Shown: positions 24,981-37,615, counted from the stretch's first letter. The stretch is DNA of 39,416 nt from Ophiocordyceps camponoti-saundersi (nom. inval.) (GCA_003339415.1 PDHQ01000308.1:1-39416), one strand, 5' to 3'. The notes: generated from the sequence alone by a model not told the origin. Numbers and translations are program-made.

Positions 24981-25790
24981 TAGCCCGCTAATACCGTGCT
25001 AGGTAGCTTAAAGCCTTTACTAGCCCTCTTAATAATAATAGTCTTACTACTTATAGTAGTATTAAAATAATAGAATATAAAGCACGTAGCGACTATATAC
25101 TTTAGATTTATAAGGTATACCTCTTTACGAAAATCGCCGCCTCTTATCCCCTTACCTCTAAGTATTCTACTTAGTTCTTTTATCTTCGTAGCGCTATCTA
25201 ATATACTTATAATAAGAATCTGCCCCCTAATATATAGATTACTATACTTAACGCCGCCCTCGCTGCTAGCTATATTTAATAAACGCCCGGCACTTACTTT
25301 AGTTATCTAATAGTAAGGCGTTTTTTTAAACTTATTAGACCTAATAGACTTTCTCTTATTACCCGCGCTATTTCTAGTATACTAAGGCGTTAGGCTCTTA
25401 AGGCGTAGGAAATAATTACTAGCTTAGCTCCTCGTATTATTAACTTTAATTACCCTATACTTTTTTATACTATACCGCCGCTAATTAAAAAAGGTTTTAT
25501 AAGTTTAATTAGTAATAAATAGCTTAAAGATTTACGTATCCGATAATATTACGCTAAAGCCCGTAACCTCCTCCGGAGCCTCCTCCCTAATCTTATATAT
25601 AACCTCCTCCTAATATAAGCGCTAACTATTACCGCGTTATTAGAAACTCCTCGGGCGCTTAATAACGCTTCTAGGTTTATTACTTTCCTTACTAAAAAGA
25701 ACCCTAAGTAGTTAGCAGTCGTAATTATTCTCCGTATACTCTAGTATATATATCTAAAACGATTTCCCCCTAGATAAGATAGTATATTAT
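22310..25790 (+). pseudogene. RIP-degraded ~1,160-codon gene A, novel family
   Basis: A surviving ATG at 22310 opens a frame that can be read in one phase to about 25790 with only TAA/TAG stops; the first 67 codons are free of stops. Features in order are a hydrophobic stretch at residues 30-60, a helical middle (about 230-330), the block F-stop-IKNEPAFHAYNYG near residue 340 (about 23330), a Pro/Asp-rich segment, a hydrophobic region with LFGFF near residue 520, a basic part near 24070-24130, NIADFKAVAII near 24380, a proline tract from the 33-C run at 24946-24978, and a Leu-rich last 150 codons. Frame B shares these blocks in order. No polymerase, helicase or nuclease motif is evident, and I do not recognise the family. 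The opposite-strand open frame at 23402-23629 is a chance reading. Confidence 0.68.
24946..24978. repeat. Poly-C tract (33 C)
   Basis: Thirty-three uninterrupted cytosines inside frame A, encoding about ten prolines without breaking the phase. CpC is not a RIP target, so the tract stays pure. It may form an i-motif or, on the other strand, a G-quadruplex. Confidence 0.95.
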
Positions 25791-27789
25791 TTATTATAGA
25801 TATACGTAGAAAAATTAGTAAAATATAACTATTTTTTTATATACCCTGCTCCCTTTTTACTTTACTTTATTCTAACTTATCTAATATATAAAGTATAAAG
25901 GCGTAAATATTTATATACTTAAGTAATTAGGACTTATTACTATTTATAGCGATAAAAAAACCCCTAAGGGCTGTTAAATCCGCGTCTCCGATAAAAAAAC
26001 GCTTTACCGACTACGCTCGGAACTATATTCTTTACTCGAGTAACCCTAAGCTTTTCTAGTAAAGGTTTTTAAGACTAATAATATAGTTTAGCTTTATCGC
26101 TGCTAGTCTATAATATATAATAAACCCCCGCCTTTATAATATTAATCCGTAAAAGTTTTTAAAATATAAGAAAAGGGCTAAGTAAATAATTTAATTAATA
26201 CCTATAAAGGCTCCTAATAGTATCTTATATATAATTAGCGTTTATTTCTTCTTACGCTAGCTTATTACTATTAATAAAATAGTCTTACTTTTTTATAATC
26301 TAACCTTACCTCTTCTCTTCTCCTATATTATAATCTACGTATCTTTATATACCCCTTTTATAATCTACTAAATATTCCTTATTATAAGAATACCTATCTA
26401 AATATATTACTCGCAATATAAATATATATATATATAAATATATAATATATAAAATATAAATCTAAGCGAAATAATAACTATAAATTACCTTTTCTAATAT
26501 TAACTACTTACTAATATTATCCTATCTAATATAATATATAAACCGGCCTTTTTTTCTATTATTAGCTTATTATATATATACTTATTATCTTTTTTATCTT
26601 TTTAAGAAAAAAACCCGTATATCGCTCGCTATGTTTAAATATTATCTTATATTATATTTTAAGTATTTTAAATTTCCTATTTATATCTTATACTAACTGT
26701 TTATTTAAGAAGAATAAAATTACCTAATTATAGAATATATAGCCTTATAAAAGAAGGAAATATAAAAAAAAAAAATCCGTATATTTATTTAATTCCGTCT
26801 TATTTATTAAATTCCTTAAGCTAAAAAGATAAAATTACTTAAAGTATAAGCTATATATATAACTAAGTCCCTTACGCTTATAGCGACTAACGTTATCTAT
26901 AAGATAATCTTACGCCCTTCCTTATCTCCTTTATACTTAAGAAGATTCTCTTTATTTTAACTTCCTTTTAGAAAAACGATAGTTTATTTTACCCCTTTTT
27001 CTTAAGTACTCTCTAAATATAAAATACTTATCTCTTAATTTTTTTCTAATAAATTAAAATAGCCTAATTAACCCGTACTACCTTAATAGATATTAATCGA
27101 CCTTTATTACCTTAATAAACCTTTAGTATTATATTATTATTTCTAACTTATACGCCTTAGCGGACTTAAACTTACTCCCTTTATACTATTTTCCCTACTA
27201 GCCCTCTATTTATTTTTCACGAGTGCCGGTTACCCTACTAAAATATAAGAATAGATACTTCTTAAAACTTACCCCTTTACTACCTAATAAATTCACGCTT
27301 TTAAATATAAGAAGTAATTTTATCCCCTTAGGCCTTATATTAATATTAAAATCGTTATATATATATATATATATATATTTAAAAAAAAATCCTAGCTAAT
27401 ATATTATATTCTAAAAATATATAAATATTAAGTTATAAAATACGATATATAATCTCGTCTAACCTTAAACTTAACTATATAAGTATTATAAACTAATTAC
27501 GCTTTAGAAACTAGCTTTATATCCTCCGCGTTTTGCCGGTACTAAGCTAATACGGTAATTATAATTATAAAACTATTATATTAGTTTATATATATATATT
27601 ATCCTAAGTTCTAATTATATTCGTATATAAGCAGTATATACTACGCGCTATAAAGAAATAAAGTAGAAAGATACTATATACTCGAATAAACTATATATAT
27701 ATAAACTACCTCTTTTCTTACTATCTTTATTTTACTTTTTCCCTATTAAGCTTCTCTTTACCGAGTAACTATCTCTTACCTTTCTAAGA

Positions 27790-27803
27790 CCCCCCCCCCC
27801 CCC
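27790..27803. repeat. Poly-C tract (14 C)
   Basis: Uninterrupted run of 14 cytosines about 90 bases upstream of the ATG of frame B. Confidence 0.95.
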
Positions 27804-27837
27804 TAAAAGCTATTACTTAGTCTATTACTATTAACCG

Positions 27838-27884
27838 ATAAAAATAGAAAAAAAAAAAAAAAATAAAAAAAATAAAAAAAATAT
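27838..27884. repeat. A-rich tract upstream of B
   Basis: Almost pure adenine with single T or G interruptions at about 8-base spacing near its end. A very similar tract lies at 36151-36189 just after frame C, and a shorter one lies upstream of A. Confidence 0.85.
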
Positions 27885-27894
27885 ATTTACGAAA

Positions 27895-30800
27895 ATGCCT
27901 AAGGAATCTAATATACGGGGAGGATATAGTAAAGACGGTATAGTTTTTATATTATATAACCCGGTCTTTTTAGATAAGCTAACGCTTATAACCCCTACCG
28001 ATAACTCTTCCGAGTTTTATTCCCGCTATAAGATTAAGTATCTTAATTTACTAGCTAAGCTCTTATATATATACGGCTATTTATCCCCCTTAAATGCTAA
28101 ATCTAACTTACCTCTCCCTTTTCGCGAAAATAGGCCGCCGCTTCTAAGAAATAACTAAATCTAAAGCCTTTAACTTTACCGCTATATATAGACTTTTTTA
28201 AGAAAAATATAGTATCGATTATAGGGAAAATACCCCGGATCTACTATTAGATAACTCCGAAACTAAAAAGGAATTTTCGCTTAGTATAATATCTATTATT
28301 AGTTCCTATCTTAAACTTATTACTATCTCGCTAGCTGCCTAAATCCTTATACCTTAGAACTATATTTAGATTTTATTATTTAACTAGTAAATATAATATA
28401 ATACTAAATATGCTAGTAAAACGCTACCTTTTAATATATATAACCGTACGTTTTATATCGCTAACTTATTCTCTTTTAACGCTTAGTTTATAATCCTTTA
28501 CTTAAGCAAACCTTATAACTAAGATACTTAATATTAGCACCGCTAATAATACCCTTTACCCCTTAGCTTACTTAAGCTATACTACGCTATCCTCTTATCT
28601 TAGTATATTTAATATATCTTTACGCTTTTCCCGCCTTCCTAATCTCTCCCTAACCTTGCTAGCTTATTAATAAATATAAATATACGTTATTAGATTTCCT
28701 ACTAAGACTAGTTTATATTTTAAGTCCTTTTTATACGATATTAGGAAACGTTTACTAGCGCGTATACTTACGATACCTTTTAGAATAAGAACTCGCCCGC
28801 CTTTTATATATATAATATTAGCTCCGATATAGAACTTAATCCCGGCTACTACCCGCCTTATCCTACTTCCTATCCTTATTTCCCCCTTATAGTAGATACC
28901 GCTATATAACCCCTACTAGTTACCCTTAATATATTTTAGGATATTACTTAGTTATCTAAAGAAGGGAATCTTCGCGATACGCGCGAGGATAACTTTTCCG
29001 ATATTTACTCCTATTACGGTAACTCCGATAATAACTTTCCCGATACTAATTACCGTAACGATAATACTAACGATGCCGATAATATAGATATAAAGGATAG
29101 GAATAAGAGATTTTTTACTAGCCGCTTTAACTAATTTTTTTAATATTTATAAGCTAAATATAATCTTTCTTATATCGAATAACTCTCTTACGCCCTTGCT
29201 ATCGATATTAGCTATTCCCCCCCCTAGCTTAGAAATAATTCTAACCCTCCTCGCCGGTCTAATAACTTATTTAACGAATCGCTATCCCCTCCCCCCGGGC
29301 ATCGAAACGATCCCCCCTCGCCTCGCAAATCTAACCACGCCTTTAATAGGGCGCTACCCTTTAACCCCCCGTAGAAATACTATTTACTAGCTAATTTTAA
29401 GAGTTTTAGCGGGAGGTTAGCAAGCCCCGATAACCTTACGTTTTACCCCCTCGCTTTTTACTTATATTATAGGAACTTATCGTTAATAAGCCCCCCCTTA
29501 TTCCTCGAAAAACGCTATTATATTATATATTATAATAAAAGTGTTCGTAACTATAACCTTTCCGATAGTTTATACTATAACGCTACGGCGGAAAAATACT
29601 TACTTTTCTTTAGCCCCTTTTACGGCTCCTTTACTACTAGCCGTTCCCTTACTATAAAACCCGGTTATCTTTTAATAATAATAAGCCTTCTTATAGCAGC
29701 TCTTATACTCCTATTAGTTAAGGCGGAACTTTATATAATAAAGTAGCGTAGCCTTATAGAAGCTATTACCCCCCCTCTTACCGATAGCGCTTAAGACCCT
29801 AACTTAATCTACCTATTCCTTTATAAGCGCTAATATATTTACTCGGCTATCCGCGACTCCTTATTTACCTTCTATATAAAGTAAGTTATAACTATACGAG
29901 TTTCGGAAGTCTTTAAGTAACGCTATAACTTCTTTATTCTCTTCGACCTGCTCCTATAGCTTATTATCTTCTTTCTCTATAACCTACGTAAATATTTCTA
30001 CCTCTTATATAAGTTTAAACCTTTTAGTTTCCCTAGTATTCTTAGTTACTTTACTATAGTTTTCTATCACGCTACTAACGCTATCGCGTAACGCTTAGCC
30101 TCGCCTCCTAGCCCCGCTCCTAGTAACGACTCTAATCTTGCTAACTATAAAGCTATAGCCCTCTTCGATCGTCTAAGTAAGTATTACTTTACCGGCGAAC
30201 CTAACCTCCTCCCGCCCTCTTTTTTTAAGTATCTTAATATTATAGCTAGTATATAAAAATACGCCTAGCTATTAATCTTATATAATATACTTAACTTTAG
30301 TAATCCCCTATTTAATATAAAAACCTGCTCCTAGCCCCTTACTATACTTCGATAGCTAGTTCTCTTATATATCCCCTTAATTAGCTATTATTATAACCCT
30401 ATCCTTACTATCGAGAGGTATACCTATTTTTAAGCTACGTTTTTTAATAGCCCTAGTATTACCTAAGTAGAATACGTAAGATATTTCCTAAGCTATATCT
30501 TTTAGTATTCTTAAATCCCGTAAATAAAAGCCTTTATCTCTTACTAATTCCGGTAATAAGTTAATACTTTAACGCTTATAGTTTTCGATAACGTAACTAA
30601 TAGAAGTTCCGCTATCTTTTTATAAAATATTATATCTACTCTTAAGATATAGGAATAGTCCTCTAATCCCTTTTCCGCCGTGTTAGTTTACCGTTATATA
30701 ACCCCCTCCCCTATCCTCTACGCTATACTCCTAATATAATAAAAAGGTTACTTAAGAAACTTTACTAATATACTTATACTACTCCTTCCCTACTCCTATA

Positions 30801-31437
30801 CGAATAGTTTACTAGCTATACCGAGGATGTTATATAAGTATATTATAATCTTACCGATACCGCTAGCCTAACGCTCTTATCTAAGCACGCTACTTAGTAT
30901 CTTATATTATATATATTTATTTATTATATAGATAAGGTAAATATTAGTTATAAGGATTAGGTCTGCTTACTCGCCGCCGCTATAATAGAAAAGTTAATAA
31001 ATTAGATACTAGGCTCCCTTAACGGTTACCTTTTTATTAGCTATATCCGCTACTTCTAATTAGATCGTATCGCCCTTATTTATATCGCCTTTACGCCGCT
31101 CGGTTCCCTAAAGCGGTTAGCCCTCGGGGCCTAGTAGGCTATTTTCCTCCCTATAAATATATAAAGCCTACCTATCCGTTCTTTTTAATTTAGCCTTACC
31201 CCCCTTTTCTCCGCTATCCCTCCTTTTTTTAAATAAGGCTTTATAAACCTTCTCCTCCCTTACTTAATACGGTTAACTAATATCCGCGAATATTACCGAT
31301 ATACGTTATCTATAATTTAAAACGCCGGCTTCTACTAGGAACTAAATATTATTATTATACTTACTCTTACTATTACCGCCGCTCCGAGTATACCGTACTT
31401 TAATATTAACTAAGGCCGTTTCGCGGTCTCGGAAGAG
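27895..31437 (+). pseudogene. RIP-degraded ~1,180-codon gene B, paralogue of A
   Basis: A surviving ATG at 27895 sits in a good context (ACGAAAATG). Its frame is stop-free for 87 codons to 28158; then the next phase (from about 28142) continues to 31437 with only TAA/TAG stops, so a small indel or intron lies near 28100-28150. It matches A block by block: LSIISIIS (about 28290), F-stop-NKNSPAFYIYN (about 28775), an Asp/Asn-rich insert (28970-29110) longer than in A, AKYNLSYIE (about 29155), LLFFSPFYGSF (about 29600), FTFYIK then ITIR (about 29870), and NLANYKAIALFDRL (about 30140). DNA similarity is patchy while protein-level similarity is clear, which implies old divergence before RIP. A Leu-rich hydrophobic stretch near 29660-29730 could be a membrane segment. 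The open frame at 29196-29390 is a chance frame in the wrong phase. Function unknown. Confidence 0.68.
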
Positions 31438-34139
31438 AAGATAAATCCGTAATATTTATTAGTTTACTTTATATTATATATATTTTAGTTTTTATTTCCT
31501 AATTAGTTCCCCTTAAAAAAATATATAAATAATATAATATTAGTTAGTAAAATAATAAAAAAGATTAGTAATACTAATTACTTTACCTTATTAGTATTTT
31601 ATACTATTATATTTTTTTCTACCTTATTAATATTTTAGTTTTTAGAATATAAATATATTAATTTCTATACGCTTATTAAGCTTCGCTTACTTAAGTCTAC
31701 CTCTCCGTATAAGCACCCGCGCTATACTAAATATACTCTTCCCCCTAAAAATCGTTTATATACTAGGTATAAAGCTTTACTTACTATATAGCGCTATAGC
31801 CCCGAGCAATATTTATAAACTATTTTCGATAGTCTAGGCGCCGAAATAGGTATAAGGGAAAATAGGATAGTTAAAAGAGAATATTAGCGCTAAGAGGTAA
31901 TATATAGTTTTAGTATATCGTAAAAAAAGTAGGAATTATATATTTTATATATAAAATATAAAAGACTTATAATTTTATAGCTTAACTATAGTTAGTTATA
32001 AATATAAAATACTATATAAAAATTTAATATTATATAGGCTTTTAAGAATCTAAAGATAACCGATAAAAGAACGTTATATTTAACCTAATAACCCTATATT
32101 ATATTATTATAAGCTAAGCTATAACGTATTATAAAATATAAAGTTAGCTTTAACTTATAATATACTGCTTATATCTATATATATATATCTTATAATATAA
32201 ATTTTAATACCTTTTACTCCTATTAACTTTACTATATATAGTTTAGTTTATAACCTTTATATAGATTATTAATTATATAATATAGAACTTAAAATATAAG
32301 ATACTAATATCTCTTATAGTATTTTCCGTATAAGCTTTTACTATTTACGAAAAAGGCCGTGTAGACTAGTAGCTGCTACTAATTTGCTAAAGAATAGTAG
32401 CGCTAGGAAGAGATAAAAATATCTTTTTAAGAGTTATACGTATATTATTAAATAATCGAAAATAACTTTTTAAGTTCCGAAAGCCTTTATAGACTAGAGT
32501 TATAATAGCGGCTATATAAAAATAGTAGCTACTATCTAAGTAGATAATATAACTTAGTTTTCCTTTATAAATAAAATAGGTAAATAAAGTATTTAGCCCT
32601 TAAGCTTATCCTTATATTTATTTATAAGTTGCTAATTATAATTTAAGTTTAAGATATAACTTATAGCTAAAACTTTACTAAATAGAATTATAGCTTTGCT
32701 TAAACCTTATACCTTTATATAATAAACTACTTACTAGCCCTACTAATCCTTTACGTAAACTAATACTCGAAATAGTTCCCTCCTACTAAGATATATAAGA
32801 GAAGGCCGGAGACTAAATAGACTATTTAATAAAGCCTTTAGGATACCGAAATCTTACTTAGTCTTTTACCTACTATCCTAAGCTATATAATAATATATAT
32901 ATAATAAATCGATTATTTTTTATAATCGAATTTTTCTCTTTAAGTTATTTCTAAGACTTAGGTTTTTACCTTATATTATACCCGCTATCCCGATACTACC
33001 TTTTTTACTATATCCGTCCCTTAAGAAGCAAACTCTAAAAAATAGCTAAACTATTTAATATACGCTTAAAAAATTTAAAAACTTCCTCTTAGCTATTTAG
33101 CTATCTTAGCGCTAATATACCTCGGTATATATCTTACTATCCCGAATTCTATAGCTACTATACTTAGAAGAAGTTAACTACTATTCCTTATACTTATTCG
33201 TTTTCCCTAATAATAGCGTATAATATAGCTATATACCTCCCGTAACCCTTTGCCGTATATATCTAAACTTATTTATATATATTTTATATTCTATCTATTA
33301 CGATTATAAGTCTAATATCTCTCTTAGCTTAGAAGCTTAGAATATCTTATCGCTCTTTATACTTATTACCTAAATTTTTAGAATACCTACCTTACTCGAA
33401 TACCGCGTAATTAATAATAATAGCGAAAATATATATTTTCTTTATACTCTTATTAATAAGCTCGGAAGATAATTAGATAGCTTAAAAATAATAGAAAAGT
33501 CGAATCTCTAAGGAATAAATTAAGTAATAAAAGGCTTCCTTCTTTTCTAAATTATAAGGTTCGCGTAATATATAATATTACTTTAAATTTCCCTACCTTT
33601 ACTTACGCTACCGTTAGATCTCTTCTAATAGTTTAATAATTACTAGATAAGCTAGCGTATACTACCTTAGACCTAATTACTAAGGCCTTTATACCTATCC
33701 TATTATCCTAATATTCCCTCTTATAAACTCGAAAAATATCTATAGATACTATACTTACCGGTACTTAGGATAGAGTCGTCTTGCTAAGCGGTAGTAACTC
33801 GTAAGTTATCGTTCGTAGCTCGTAAGCTTATATAGTAAGAAGGTTACCCTCCTCTCTCTTCCGTATAAGAGAAAATTTCTTCCCTTTTTATCCTCCGTAA
33901 AAGTAGTAGTAACCTCGAAATACTACTATTACTATTATTATTAGTATTAGTATTATCGGCGGTAGTAGTTTCGTTATATAAAGAATAAAGATAAGTAAAA
34001 GTAGAATAACGATAATAATAAGAGGGGGAAAAAAAAAATATCTATCGCTACTATACTTAGTCGCTTACCCCTCTCTAATAGGCTTATTACTATTACTCTT
34101 AGCTTAGATAACGAAGTTAAGGCTAAATTTCTTTAAGCT
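31438..34139. other. AT-rich region, mostly no gene
   Basis: Highly AT-rich with stops in all frames except the short fragment at 31660-31905. Features include a GTAACTCGTAAG / GTAGCTCGTAAG near-repeat at 33788-33830 and trinucleotide-like TACTAC/TATTAT runs near 33920-33950. Confidence 0.5.
31660..31905 (+). pseudogene. Short RIP-degraded coding fragment
   Basis: About 80 codons in one plus-strand frame with few TAA/TAG stops. It is basic and Tyr-rich at first (KYTLPPKNRLYTRYKALL), then RYSPEQYL, then FDSLGAEIGIRENRIVKREY. It keeps one CAA codon in a GCA context. It could be a helix-turn-helix or other small domain of a transposon protein; not recognised. Confidence 0.35.
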
Positions 34140-34625
34140 GCTATCTCTATATATATCTTCTTTATATAATATATTTTAGTAAATATCTGCTAATTATACG
34201 GTAGGACGAGGAACGTCTCTACCTTTTTAGAACGTTATACGATATTACTCTTTGCTTACGCCCGGGCGAGACCCCTATTAAGCTCGTTACTAAGGTAATC
34301 CGTTATCCGTCTTACTACTAGGCGATTATTATCTAAGCTACCGGTCGGTTCCCTACTTAGGGGCCCTACGGTTATCGGTACCTCCGGCGAGGGAGTATTC
34401 CCTTCTCTAGCTGCCGGCGCGTGCGCGGCTACTAAAGGGGCGCGTGCGCGTTATATATTTAGGACTCCCGCGGGAGCGCGTGCGATTATTATCGCACTTA
34501 GAATAATAACGATAATAATATAAACGAAGATAAGGATAATAATAAAGACATAAATAATAATAAAGATAACGAAAATAAAAAAGATAACGATAAAGAGGAG
34601 GATAATAATAGTAAGTATAAGGAGG

Positions 34626-34669
<44 letters not shown>

Positions 34670-36110
34670 GAGCCTCTCGCCCCTTTTTAGGTACGCTATC
34701 GTTATTATATGCTAGCGCTTATATTACTAACTACGTTATCGGATAACTAGTAAGGGCGGGAGGCGGCGCTAATATTTAATTTATAGAAATTACTTTTATA
34801 AGCGCCCGCGGCGGGATTACTTTAGCAACTACTTTTATCCTAACCGTTATTTTATTTATCTTAACTAGTCGTTTAAAAGCGTTATTACGACCTTTCTTCG
34901 TTATAGCCTTAGCTAGATTATTTTTTTCCTATTAATCTAAAATATCGCGGTAATTTTCTTCCTTTCGTATAATTTATATAAGCTTATTATATTAATTATA
35001 AGCCTCTTTTATCTCGTACTACTTAGGTTAATAAGGTAGCTAGAGCGATTATTACTCTATATAAAGCTCTAAATAGACTCTAGCAGCTATAAGCTTTTTA
35101 TAATCTTCTTAACCGCGGCGTTAAGGGCGATACTACTATTAATTACTTATATAATATTATATAGTTCGCTTATAGGCACGCTTCCTATTACTATCTTATA
35201 CTTCCCTAAGGATTAGAGCCTAATATTACCGTAAATAGAGACTTTAGTCTTTATATAAGCTATCTCCTTACCTAAAATAATAACGAATCTTATTTATTAA
35301 TATAGGTCCTTATTATCTATAAACTAGCCCTCGCTAAATATTTAAAGCTTCGTACGAAGGGGGTTAAGAGGGATAGAGTCTAGTACTTAATCGGACTTCC
35401 CTATATGCCGTTATACGCGGTTATTTAAGGCGTCGAGTTCTCCTTTTTTAGGGTCTAGACTTAGGCAGCGGCTGAGAGGTTATCCTTACTTTAAGCTAGT
35501 AAATAGATAGGATTTACGCGTCTCGCTCGCGTTACGGAAAGTATACTTACAGCGTATCTTATTTAGCTAGGCTAATAATTTATAATACTTATACCTATCC
35601 CTTCTATTTTAAAGTAATACTATTACCTTTAAGGTAAACTTATCCGTAGTTAAATTTTATAAGCGCTTCTAATCCTTACCGATAATTAAGAAATTTACGG
35701 GCGATAATATTATAAAGCTGTCTATAATACTCCCTACGATAGGTATTAGCGATAAAGACTTAACTGCCCTATCGTATAGCCTGCCGTGCGAAAATATCTA
35801 CCTTATAAATCGATATAAAAAAGCATTTAAGATAACGAATTTCGCAGCTTCTTCGGTAACGCCCTCCTCTTTATATAATAATTTATTAATACCGTTATTA
35901 TATTCTTTATATTCGAGGAGGCACGTGTTAAATTTATCTTCCTTACGATTTATTAACTAGTAATCTTTTTCTTATAGATAAAGGAGCGCTTCTTTATATA
36001 AGGAAATATACAATATTCGTTAAAGCGAACTTACTTAAGTTTCCCTATACTAAAATTCTATAAGGGCAATTCGTATAGTAACTAAGGAATCCGCCTAACC
36101 GATTCCCTCT
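34140..36110 (+). pseudogene. RIP-degraded long frame C, unknown protein
   Basis: One plus-strand phase (that of 34142) can be followed for about 650 codons with only TAA/TAG stops. It begins with a helical, charged segment containing DEERLYLFRTLYDITL and RPGETPIKLVTKVIRYPSYY (34200-34310). Then come a G+C-rich Arg/Gly segment with three GCGCGTGCG copies (34417-34484) and a strongly polar Asn/Asp/Lys/Glu linker ending in 14 Asn codons (34490-34670). The last part includes GLEPNITVNRDFSLYISYLL near 35215, IGLPYMPLYAVI near 35395 and FFRV-stop-T-stop-AAAERLSLL near 35445. The end is near 36110, followed by an A-rich tract. Unknown family, probably from a transposable element; the low-complexity linker separates two likely domains. 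Confidence 0.55.
34628..34669. repeat. (AAT)13 microsatellite
   Basis: Thirteen perfect AAT units plus one AAC, encoding a poly-Asn run in frame C. It is preceded by 120 bases rich in GAT, AAT, AAA and GAG triplets. Confidence 0.93.
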
Positions 36111-37051
36111 ATTTATAATAATATTATAATATATATACTTATACGAGGAATAGAAAAAAAGAATAAAAAAAATAAAAAAAATAAATAAACTTTATAAGAG
36201 GATATTTAGTTAACGAGTAATAAGTATTATCTACTACGCTATAGCATACTCTCGTTATCGTAGCGTAAACTTTAGCCGCTACTTCGCTAAGGGTATCTTA
36301 TATAAGTTATATCTTCCTAATAAGTTCTTCGAAGACTTCGGGCATTAATTTCTTAGGGAATTTTCCTTATTTTATAGCAGACCTCGTGCTAGTCTATTTT
36401 ATCTAGTATTCCGCACGATTCTTTCTTATATTAAGATATAAATCAGCTATTAACTAGATTTTATCCTAAGTTTTATTAAGTCCTATATAATAGAGGTAGT
36501 ACGATTACGCGGGCCTTTTAAGGATATCTAAAAAGATAGCGTAGTATTAATCTTCCGCTTATACTAATCTTTTAGCGGTATAATATAAATAGCTTAGCTT
36601 TAATATATAAATATTATACGGTCGCCTTAAATAGTTCTAGTCCTTCTACTATCCCTTACTAAAAGCTATAACCTTCTTATACGTAATTAGCTTATCTTAA
36701 ACTAGTCGTACGCAGCGTAATATAAAAGCCGGGCTTATAAGGATCGTTATAGGGGCTATTAATAGTTTTAGTATTAGCGTTACTTTATACGAAGTTATAT
36801 AAGTATAAGTCTCCGCGCTTTAATATAATAATTTCTCCTAGTATTTAGATATATTAAGGAACCCGTTAATTAGATATTATAAGTATTTTAACGCTAACTT
36901 TATTATTCGTATTATTCTTTTATTTAATCTTAGTATTATTATTCCTATTTATCGGAATTACTTCGAATAAGTATATATATATTTTTTCGTATATAATACT
37001 TAAGGTAGCCTTTAGGTATAAATAAAGATAAAAAAAAATCACTTCTTTTAC
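36111..37051 (+). other. A-rich tract then weakly coding-like stretch
   Basis: An A-rich tract (36151-36189) follows frame C. From about 36345 to 36900 a plus-strand reading with TAA/TAG as lost Gln/Trp is coding-like (for example FILSFIKS, then EVVRLRGPFKD near 36500), but stops are frequent and no family is evident. It may be a second gene or exon of the element that carried C. Confidence 0.35.
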
Positions 37052-37325
37052 TTTTATTATCGACGCGTTTATAACTAATAACTCTATCGGGGTTAAAGGA
37101 GTAATATATTCGCCGCCGCGCGTTTATTAGTTATACTAGCCTTTCTTATTCTTATTATTAACGCGGTTATCGTCGATATTTACTACTATAGTCTTTAATA
37201 ATTATTACCGCGTTAGTTATAAGAATAATAAAAGCTAGCATATCTAATAAACCCGCGGCGGCGAATATACTACTCCTTCGCTCCTAATAGTATTATTTAT
37301 TATAACCGCGTTAATTATAATAATA
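37052..37325. mobile_element. Foldback (MITE-like) element with CGCG motifs
   Basis: Two ~120-base arms (37052-37170 and 37203-37325) are imperfect reverse complements around a ~32-base spacer, so the single strand would fold into one long hairpin. The best part pairs GAGTAATATATTCGCCGCC (from 37099) with GGCGGCGAATATACTACTC (ending 37275). Each arm also carries a CGCG motif near both its ends (ACGCGTTTA 37064, ACGCGGTTA 37161, CCGCGTTA 37208, CCGCGTTA 37307). No coding frame is present. The form suggests a foldback transposon or a head-to-head pair of a short repeat. Target-site duplications were not found. Confidence 0.75.
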
Positions 37326-37615
37326 GCCCTCTTTTAGTAGTAATTAAGCGTTTTAAGATCTTAGTCTCTCTTAAGCTAGATAGTCGGTTTAAATCCGGCG
37401 TAAGGTACTAGTATTTTTACCGTAAAGCTTAGACTAAGTTATACCCCTAAAATATACTTATTTTAACTAAGCTAAGGCGACTAATAGTCTTAAATAGTCT
37501 CTAGCCGGTACTGTTAATTTTATTAAAACTATTACTTACTAAAACTAATCTTATACTTATAAGTTTACTATAACCGTTTATATTATTAATCTAAAAACTA
37601 ATTCGCGAATTATAG

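Larger units (their letters stand above)
25791..27894. other. AT-rich spacer between A and B
   Basis: About 2.1 kb without a followable frame. It contains (TA)n at 27357-27378, poly-A at 26765-26775, a 14-C run at 27790-27803 and an A-rich tract at 27838-27884 ending ten bases before the ATG of B. Confidence 0.55.

Noticed and set aside
29196..29390. 64-codon plus-strand frame
   Set aside because: It is in a different phase from frame B over the same bases, while the B phase is the one matching A.
34628..34669. CRISPR-like or regular-spacer array
   Set aside because: It is a simple AAT microsatellite with no spacers.
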